A DNA stretch of 64,000 nucleotides from Ananas comosus. Taxonomy: Eukaryota; Streptophyta; Magnoliopsida; Poales; Bromeliaceae. How positions within the stretch are numbered: the first letter of the stretch is position 1; every line of letters begins with the position of its first letter. Below the pieces are notes generated by a model. The model ran no database searches. It saw nothing but the letters and a program-made list of their open reading frames with translations, and was not told the origin of the DNA. The stretch is from the NCBI RefSeq assembly GCF_001540865.1, contig NC_033640.1, positions 9,638,834 to 9,702,833 on the forward strand. The letters run 5' to 3'. Both the position numbers and the translations under genes were made by a program. Of this stretch, positions 56,207 to 64,000 are shown in pieces.

Positions 56207-57156
56207 AGATTGGAGCTAGCTATTAGACTATCGAAAGTATAGAGGATCTGGTACTTCCGATTTTTTAGTGCTTAGATCAACCTATTTAATCATTTCTAAT
56301 CTTTAGTTTAATGCTATTACTCTGTGAGAACCACTCAATCCTAGGGTTACTACTCAACCCTAAGAGGAACCGCAATTATTCCAACTATACAATTTTTTAT
56401 CCAAACGGCGGAAAACTTGGTAGCACCAAGTGCTTCGTGCTATTAATAGCATAGTAGCTGGACTCATATATAGAACTAGGCTACTATGCTATTAATAGCA
56501 CAAAGTCATTGGTGCTACCAAGTTTTTTGGCCATTGGAATAAGAGATGTGCGGTTAGGATGATGTGGGCCTTCTGAAGTTGAGTGGGTGGTTGGTTGAAT
56601 AGTATGATCTAACGGGTGAAAATGATCAAAAGGGTAGATCTAACGGCGGAAAATTTGGTAGCACCAAATGCTTCGTGCTATTAATAGTATAGTAGCCGGA
56701 GGCTACTATGCTATTAATAGCACAAAGTCATTGGTGCTACCAAGTTTTTGGCCATTGGAATAAGAGATGTGCAGTTAGGATGATGTGGGCCTCCTGAGGT
56801 TGAGTGGGTGGTTGGTTGAATAGTATGATCTAACGGGTGAAAATGATCAAAAGGGTAGATCTAACGGCGGAAAACTTGGTAGCACCAAGTGCTTCGTGCT
56901 ATTAATAGCATAGTAGCCGGACTCATATATAGAACTAGGCTACTATGCTATTAATAGCACAAAGTCATTGGTGCTACCAAGTTTTTGGCCATTGGAATAA
57001 GAGATGTGCGGTTAGGATGATGTGGGCCTCCTGAGGTTGAGTGGGTGGTTGGTTGAATAGTATGATCTAACGGGTAAAAATGATCAAAATGGTAGATCTA
57101 ACGGCGGATAACTTGGTAGCACCAAGTGCTTCGTGCTATTAATAGCATAGTAGCCG
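56207..57156. repeat. tandem array of foldback MITEs (about 4 units)
   Basis: Three near-identical units of about 220 bp lie head to tail at 56479-56700, 56701-56920 and 56938-57156. Each opens with GGCTACTATGCTATTAATAGC and closes with its complement GCTATTAATAGCATAGTAGCC. Inner arms are GGTGCTACCAAGTTTT and AAACTTGGTAGCACC. A diverged unit at 56207-56460 has a left arm of the 10651-10889 family and a right arm of this one. The 17-bp spacer ACTCATATATAGAACTA occurs twice (about 56461 and 56921). Confidence 0.9.
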
Positions 57157-57182
57157 GATTATATATATATATATATATAGAG
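57157..57182. repeat. (TA)n microsatellite
   Basis: A short TA dinucleotide run separates the MITE array from the next foldback. Confidence 0.7.
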
Positions 57183-57403
57183 TAGGGCTAGAATACTTTT
57201 ACAAGTATCACCCAAGTGATACTTGTGTGTTTTTAGCCCTTGGATGGAGAGATGTGAGGTTGAGATGATGGTGGTAGGTGGTGGTAGGTGGTGTTAGGTG
57301 GAATAGTGTTTGATCCAAGGGCTATTTGTATTCAAAAAGTAGATCCAATGGCTAAAAACGTGATAGCAACATGGGGACAATACATGTAAAAGTATCCTAG
57401 ATC

Positions 57404-57406
<3 letters not shown>
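57183..57406. repeat. foldback MITE, family D
   Basis: AGGGCTAGAATACTTTTACA on the left faces ATGTAAAAGTATCCTAGATC on the right. TTTTTAGCCCTTGGAT and ATCCAATGGCTAAAAA are inner complements. Between them are short GGTGGTAGGT repeats. It is in the 3' neighbourhood of the MYB gene. Confidence 0.75.
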
Positions 57407-57447
<41 letters not shown>

Positions 57448-57702
57448 AAATACGTATAAGAAGAGCAAATAAACCTTGCAATTGGATTGTATTATATATA
57501 TATAAATATATATTCTCATAACTGTAAGGTAAATAACATATACAACAATATCATAGTACTTAGATCATGAAAATTTACAATTAAGTCACTCAAGGCTCTC
57601 CTAGATCATCCATCTATTTGCTAAATTATATCTATATTCATTCATGCCCTAAATCAAAAGAGTTAAAAAGGGGGAAAAAAAATTTAACTACACTCCATTA
57701 GT

Positions 57703-59675
57703 TTAGAACAAGTTAGAAGGATCCCCTAAATTCATGTCCATAATAATTTCCCCCACACCTTGCCCCACACTCTCATCAAATAGCCAAGTCTCATCGAATA
57801 GTGAAAATGGCGCATGAGGTGGTTTGTACTCGCCTCCGACCGGGCTCGAATCCGACCCCTCCCGCATCGGTGAGCCCAAATCAAGCAGCGAGTCGAATCG
57901 ATTAGCCACGCTATCCGAACATTCGCTCGATTCGGACCCGGACCGAACCGCCTTACTACCAATCACCGAATTTTGGCTCAAACCCGACTCGAACCGAACT
58001 GCGTCCTTCTTTGGTGGGTTCCTGACCCAACCTTCGAGCAATCGAGCTATGTTCTCCGTGCTAGACGCATAGCTTGTTGCGCAAATTGGCTTCTTGGGAA
58101 AGCAGTTTTGTGGCTTGAGCTCATTGAGAGAGCTATTTGGCTTTTCGAGTGACAAAGCCTCGCGGAGGGCACGTCTAGCCATATGAATATCGGTTTGGAG
58201 CCGTTTTTCCCACTGTCCTTTCGAATTTTGCTCGCGCGAAAAGCCGAGGCTTTTCCGAGCACTGTCGCCGTCGTCATCGCCCCTGTTGTGCGGCTTTTTC
58301 ATGAGCTTCTTCTTTAGATGCGTGTTCCAGTAGTTCTTGATGTCGTTGTCTGTTCTCTCGGGGAGATAAGAAGCTATGGCCGCCCACCTACATATGTACA
58401 TTCAAATTTTTCAATATAAGATGCAACTTTTATGATTATTTGATTAGTCACAAACTTAGTTAGTCAAATAATTCCTAAAATTGATTCTTATTACAATAAG
58501 TCAAAAAATGCATGTCAAATGTGCAATATGTACTGTTATTATACTTAGTTTTGTTAAAAGTTAAAAGCTTAATTTGAGAGAGAAATTGAAGCAAGAATTA
58601 AATTTTAAGGATTAAATTATTAAACCAAAATTTCTTGTGTAAACTATAATTAGGGTCAAAACTTTGGACTAAATTATTGAATTCGAAAATTCAGGAACAA
58701 ACTTGAGATCAGATCAAAACTGATATATATAGACTAAATTGGTTGATTAACTCTCAATTAGCTAGATCAAACAATTGTTATGTGTAATTTATCTGGTAAT
58801 CATAGAATAATTAACTAATAAGATAATTGTGCTTTTGAGATCTATCTTAGAAGGGTGCATGTTTGATTTTTTAGAAAAATTCCTATAGAAAATAGCTTCT
58901 GACTCAAAAAAAAAAAAAAAAAATCTGTCTATTTAATTACCACAAAAAGTAATTTTTGATCATGGAAAACTTTTATCCAGATTTCAGATTTTTCATCCGG
59001 AAAACAAAAACTGTGGAAAAGGTGTTTTTCATGAAAACTTTTTCTTTTTTCTTTTTTCAGTTTTCTATAATTTTCTGAGGAACCAATTAAATACCTTTTA
59101 GGATCTATATATAAGGGAAAAATAAGTTATAATTAATAATTACCTATTGCCTAGGAGAGCTTGGAGATGGATTATAAGCTTCTCCTCTTGATCTGTGAAG
59201 TTGCCACGCCTGATCCCTGGCCTTAGATAATTTGTCCATCTTAGCCTACAACTCTTGCTACATCTCATTAGCCCTAAGAACACCCCCCCCACCCCAAAAA
59301 GTTACCAATTTAGTAACCAAATTAATTATATCAAGAGGTACAAGCAAGTAATTAGTTAAATATTCGACAAATAGAAAAAAATGAAACTTCATAATGAAAT
59401 TCTAAACTCTACAGAAGTAGAAAATCAATTTGGTGCTCTTGCTTAATTTAACCCTTTGGTTCTCCAGGATAAGAAAACTCGAAGAACAAAAAATATTACT
59501 TTTTATTATAATTTAGGGAAAAAAAAAACTTTCTGAAGAAAACTAAGTTTTCTGGAAACTAAAGGAGCGGAAAATAATTTTCCAGCCAAAAAAATTGTTA
59601 GAAAACTACAACACCTTCATAGTTTCGTTGAAAGCAGTACTTCAAATAGATCTTTTTGGTTCTAGTGAGAAAGTT

Positions 59676-59706
<31 letters not shown>

Positions 59707-59851
59707 GATTTGAGTTACCAGTGTTGGTAGGAACAGCTCTCCAATTCCCAGGGCCATGCTCTTGGATGTAAGAGACCAACATGAGATCCTCTTCTGGAGT
59801 CCAAGGCCCTTTCTTCACCCCTATCTTATCACAACATGGAGGCCTCCCCAT
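57703..59851 (-). CDS. R2R3-MYB transcription factor, subgroup 1 (MYB30/60/94/96 clade)
   Basis: Nuclear DNA-binding regulator. Three exons on the minus strand join in frame: 59719-59851, 59144-59273 and 57703-58387, giving 315 aa, with the exon layout typical of R2R3-MYBs. The N-terminus [22 protein letters not shown] starts the R2 repeat (about 13-63). R3 (about 66-114) has the expected Trp pattern and ends [18 protein letters not shown]. Subgroup-1 signatures follow: [18 protein letters not shown] (about 145-162), [15 protein letters not shown] (194-208), and a C-terminal [11 protein letters not shown] segment. Arabidopsis members control cuticular wax (MYB94/96), hypersensitive death (MYB30) and stomatal opening (MYB60). 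The CDKIGVKKG and LVSYIQEHG choices lean towards MYB60, but a tree is needed. Intron 1 and the leader carry GA/CT tracts. Confidence 0.95.
59674..59709. repeat. (GA)n tract in MYB intron 1
   Basis: A GA dinucleotide run (CT on the coding strand) ends about 10 bp from the exon 1 donor, well within the first intron. It is one of several such tracts in and upstream of this gene. Confidence 0.8.
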
Positions 59852-60104
59852 CTTTTATTTACTTCTTATTACTACTACCTCACCCTCTCCTCTCTCTCTC
59901 TCTCTCTCTCTGTAGAAAATAGTAGAGAGCAGATATAGTAGTGTAGTAGTTAGATGACCCTTGTTCTTATTCTTTCCTTCTCCTTAGAAAGAGGCACAAG
60001 ACAAGGGTGTAATCCTCAGTTTGCCCCTTCTATTTATATACACATATACATACACAAAATAAGGAGATACACATGGAGGAGTACTAAAGAGGGGTATATA
60101 TATT

Positions 60105-60142
<38 letters not shown>

Positions 60143-60489
60143 CCATTGACTCAGAGAGAGGCAAAGACTAATTATTGATTATAACATTAACACATGAGGG
60201 GGTGGGGTGGGGTGTGGATTAATTGGTTTTTGAGTGAGGAGAGTGAGTCCAAAGAGACAGCAAGGTGCATTTACTACTCCTCTCAGGGGGTGCTCTCCAA
60301 AAAGTCAGCTTGTGTGGAGGATGTGTTACTGTGCAAGTGTAGCTTTTCTCTCTCTCTCTCTCTCTCTCCCTCTCTCTCTCAACTGTGTGCATTGAATGTT
60401 GGAGAGAGAGAGATCAATCCTCCATGAGGGCCTCTTGAGCTCACCAAAAAAACCACTGGTATTAGCAGTGTAGTAGTTAGTGTTCCAAG

Positions 60490-60521
<32 letters not shown>

Positions 60522-60630
60522 AGTCTTTTGACCTTTGGGTCTTTAATATTCTCTCTAGACACTGAAACTCTAGCTTCGACAGTTACCAAAGAAGCTTGTT
60601 TGTTACCTCTGGGTAAATGTACTGGAAAAC
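59852..60630 (-). promoter_or_regulatory. MYB promoter and leader with repeated GA/CT tracts
   Basis: Upstream of the minus-strand ATG there are dinucleotide tracts at about 59888-59911 (CT), 60110-60139 (GA), 60347-60380 (CT), 60402-60411 (GA) and 60489-60517 (GA). TATATACACATATA-like sequence at about 60033-60055 may be the TATA region. GAGA/CTCT repeats are binding sites for plant BPC proteins; functional use here is inference. Confidence 0.5.
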
Positions 60631-61796
60631 CCTACGCAATATTTACGGGCCCAAATTTTTCCAAAAAAAAATTTTGTGCTTTTCATAGAAAAAAATATTA
60701 TTATTATTTTTCGTTTTCCACTTTAATTGCTACGATCGTAAATTATATTAGGTTGAGATTGCGAAAAGATTATGGTACATGCGGTGACACTTCGACCAAA
60801 AAAATATCTTGTTAATTTATTCCCTTATGTAGTATAAAGTTTTCACGTATTGCAATTAATTAGTTATGGTATATTTTATATAAATTCATGGAAATAGGAA
60901 GAAACATGTCTTAACATGCTTTGGCTATAACTCCAGTTTATTTTACTCGCATAAGATGATCGAGTCTCAATATCGAATGGGCCTTTGGTGCAAACATTTT
61001 AGATGATTGTTAAATTACCATGCCAAACTTGTTGTAACCTCATATAAAATATGTAACAAAATTATCGTTAAATTAAGTAAAATCTCTAAGGGGCTATTTG
61101 GTTGCATGCATTTCTAGCTGCACTGTAATTGAAAATGCATGCATCTATAAAATTTTTGTTTGGTTTCGTATAGTTAAGCCCAACTATTGCAATTGCATCT
61201 GTACGAGAAGGCCAAACTTCAGCAGTTGGTACTACAGTCAAATTTGGCTGCAGTACCAACTGTTGCTGTTGGGCCGAAGTCAGCTAACCCATTAAAAAAA
61301 TAAACAGAGTGTGATTTTTTTTATAAGCTTCTTTTTTTTATTTTTTTTCAAAAATATCTATTCATGAAATCTGATAGAGTTTAATTAATAATGTCTGTTA
61401 GGATCAATAAATTTTTTTCATACGCGTTTTTTTTTTTTTCAGTCTGTTGGTTTAATAATATCTTAATTTTTATTTTGACCAAATCTATAATATATATGCA
61501 TTTAGAATTTATTAAATTCATACATAATTTTATAATATATAAATTATATATAGATATAAAAGTCTTAATTAATAATTAAAACATGATTACGTTATGCTCA
61601 GAAAAAATAATCTCATATTTCTATCTAAAAATTGACAGAACTTACAAATACAAATCTCAACTGCAGACTACCAAACAAAATAAATATAACTGGAGCAGTT
61701 GCAACTGCATAAAATCAAACAGACTAGATATAATTATGACTGTAATATTTACAACTATATGTACTTCCAACTATACTATTTTTCTAAGGCTTAACT
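60631..61796. other. intergenic, partly transposon-like
   Basis: A terminal-repeat-like GGGGCTATTTGGTTGCATGC starts at 61091 and the following sequence carries matching TGCAGTACCAACTG-type words, but I cannot place the other end. The rest is AT-rich and non-coding. Confidence 0.35.
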
Positions 61797-62048
61797 AGTT
61801 TGGTATTGAGGCCTATCTAACGCTATTAGATAAAACGGAGTTGTGGAAAAAGCATATAGGGATATGGTTCTGCGTTCTCCAGTGGGACCGCAAAAAATAT
61901 ATCGTAACCGACTCATCGCGATATGCGGAACGCAATATTACGTACGGAAACAAATATGGTATTTTTCGAACGTATTTTCTCACCGCACGTAACGCAATCT
62001 CCCGGCAATATCAAACGAAGTCTAACTATATCCAACCAAACAGTTCTT
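61797..62048 (-). mobile_element. Tourist-like MITE, family B copy 3 (reversed)
   Basis: The left end CTAGTTTGGTATTG and right end CCAACCAAACAGTTC are imperfect inverted repeats with TTA on both sides. The interior (GCATATAGGGATATGGTTCTG, GTAACCGACTCATCGCGATA, CGCAATATTACGTACGG, read separately) is the reverse complement of the epimerase intron copy. Non-coding. Confidence 0.7.
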
Positions 62049-63043
62049 AATAAGAATTTCAGACATATACAACAGAAAAAAAAAAAAAGAAAAAGAAAAA
62101 GAAAAAGAAATCTTTATCTATATCAAAATGATCGATCGATCTAATGGTTTCGGGAAGGGGGAAGGTCCCCATACATTTTTACCTTGTACTACTCTTCGGT
62201 TTATTACTGCATGCAATTAATTATTACTCACTCAAAATCACTGCATGAAAAGGAGACAACGTGTGAGTCCACCATACGGGGATCCTCTGTGGGTGCATGC
62301 ACTATGCAGTAGCTGCGGCACATCCTATGACAGTGTGTGTGCCGATCACTCCATTGCTGTATGATGTTGATCGGATTGCTTTTTGTCAAACCAACATGGA
62401 ATGGTATTTATTTTGTTGTGCACTCCTGGCCCCCCTCTCAGCATTTGTTGCACTGTTTTGTGGTTGTGACCTGTGCTTCTTTTTTTTTTTTTTTTTGTTT
62501 TTAAATCTTTGTACACTCGCACACGCATCTATCTAAATTTTCATTCGAAGCGCGATTTGAATTCGAGACCTACAGTTGAAAATAGGGTAACATGCATATC
62601 TATTAACTATCGCGATGGGTACGAATTTTAGTCACATATCGTATATAATGAATCTGGTCAATTTCGATCAGTGTATTAATTAATTATGGTCAACTTCAAC
62701 ATGCGTTTGTCATTAGTAATGCGATAGCTGTTACCGTCGCCACTTGTCTTCAAATTTAGGAACCATTTCACACTTCGCTAAAATTTTATAACTTTTGTAA
62801 TTAAATTGTGTGATTAGCACCTGTGAGTGGACATTTAGAGTCGTGTGATATGATCAATTAGTTAGCTCTAGAATAAACTAGTATTAGAAATGTATAAATC
62901 ATTAACCCAAACATGCATATTCAGTATTAATTATATATAGGTGTATATCCAGCTCACAACAATTCAATAGCCATGCATTCATATACTGAGCATATATAAT
63001 CACATAGTGGTGAAGCTACAAGTTGATATATACACTGATATTT

Positions 63044-63084
<41 letters not shown>

Positions 63085-64000
63085 CACTAGAGGCCCTCTT
63101 CTATTTGTAGATGAGAATGCAAGATGGTCCACTCATTTACTAGGGCTTGTTTGGTCCCCCTACTCGCGCTGCTTTTGCATGAATCGGGGCCAAAAAGTTT
63201 TTTGTTTGGTTAGTGGTTTCGTACTGATTCAAAGGCCACAAAATTTTCGCAAAAGTAAAAGGTGTGCTTTGAAGAGAAACACTAAAAAGTGTAATGTTCG
63301 TCTCCAGCGAAGTGTAAACACTATATTGTAGTTGTTTGCGAAAGCAAATTTACATATTTTTTTAAGGAGTCAAGAGCTTGATCTCTTACAAAAAAATGTA
63401 AATGCATATATACCATGCACGGGTTTTGATACAAAAGAAAACCCTACACGTACAATCGACCAAAATAACTACTTAATTGTCACATTTTTTGACTCAATCT
63501 CCGTGAATGAAAATGAAGCGGAGACTATAATTATAACCAAAGTGAAGTACAAAAGTATGCGATGTATCAAAAAATCCTAGCCCCGAAATACACACAGTCC
63601 TCTCTCTCCTACAATATGCTACACCCTATTGCACACACGTACAAATCCATCAGAGAAGAGCCAATATTTACCATAATTAAACTAAAATTAATTTCAGTCT
63701 AAGATTGGAAATAGTTCTGATTTGACTAAAATCCTAATAGGATAAGAAATATTCATAATAAGATTAGGAATAATTTCTATAATATATATCAAAAACTACT
63801 GTGATTAGTATTAATACCAGCTTATCTAAAATGGTTGATAAAAAAAGAATAGATCTAGAAAATCCTCCGACTCCTAAAATCGAGACACTTCTAACAAATG
63901 TGAACAGCGGAACAAACAGTTTACACAGTACTAGCTAGGGACCACATCCTATTAAATATAAAAATATATAGACATCGTTCTCTAATAGCTTAATTAAGTT
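62049..64000. other. intergenic sequence to the right edge
   Basis: Contains poly-T at about 62479-62496 and a (TA)n tract at about 63046-63082. A motif GGGCTTGTTTGGTCCCC at about 63142 resembles the left end of a PIF-type element, but no partner end is visible. No open frame looks like a real gene. Confidence 0.4.

Noticed and set aside
56207..57156. CRISPR-like array
   Set aside because: The repeats are long inverted-arm MITE units with no short unique spacers, and the window is plant nuclear DNA.
57703..58401. Third MYB exon as an independent 232-aa gene starting MYIC
   Set aside because: The first four codons are intron sequence. The acceptor at 58388 and the R3 repeat split across exons show it is exon 3.

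Overview
This window is nuclear DNA from a flowering plant, most likely a commelinid monocot that is not a grass. The reasons are AT-rich intergenic DNA full of small transposons, short exons with canonical GT-AG introns, and very GC-rich 5' exons plus one GC-rich single-exon gene, a bimodality typical of commelinids. A pineapple-like genome would fit, but I cannot prove the species. Three single Ns (8001, 47333, 49183) show that this is an assembly with closed gaps.

Gene layout: (1) a possible exon of a gene cut by the left edge (62-151); (2) a secreted aldose 1-epimerase, + strand, six exons, 9828-13775; (3) a short WRINKLED/ADAP-like double-AP2 transcription factor, + strand, eight exons including a 9-nt micro-exon, 17053-19716; (4) a membrane-anchored 320-aa protein with two spaced HxS motifs like a 2H phosphoesterase, - strand, ten exons, 20470-23265; (5) a V-ATPase subunit D gene, + strand, 24347-25033, whose normal N-terminus is out of frame and which lacks an internal loop; (6) a NAP1-related histone chaperone (NRP), - strand, ten exons, 29281-33670; (7) tRNA-Lys(CUU), 34621-34693; (8) an ATP-dependent phosphofructokinase of the plastid PFK4/5 type, + strand, thirteen coding exons, 36060-41511; (9) a CLE45-type peptide precursor, + strand, 43558-43842; (10) a subgroup-1 R2R3-MYB (MYB30/60/94/96 clade), - strand, three exons, 57703-59851. 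I assembled exon phases by hand and every multi-exon model closes in frame. The genes are unrelated housekeeping, regulatory and signalling genes, and nothing suggests a cluster acting in one pathway.

The rest is mostly non-autonomous transposons. Several are defined by target-site duplications visible in the sequence: two hAT-type elements with 8-bp duplications (1999-2587 and 47067-47513), PIF/Harbinger-type elements with TTA duplications (10300-11254 and 15897-16826), a tRNA-derived SINE family (one copy with a 17-bp duplication), and many foldback MITEs including a tandem array at 56207-57156. A 2.5-kb near-identical direct duplication (49184-51705 and 52241-54725) starts at an N inside a SINE poly-A tail and degrades into single-base deletions in its second copy, which suggests an assembly join. 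I found no CRISPR array, bacterial-type system or virus gene. The most biologically interesting items are the membrane 2H-like protein, the altered V-ATPase D gene and the CLE45 precursor.
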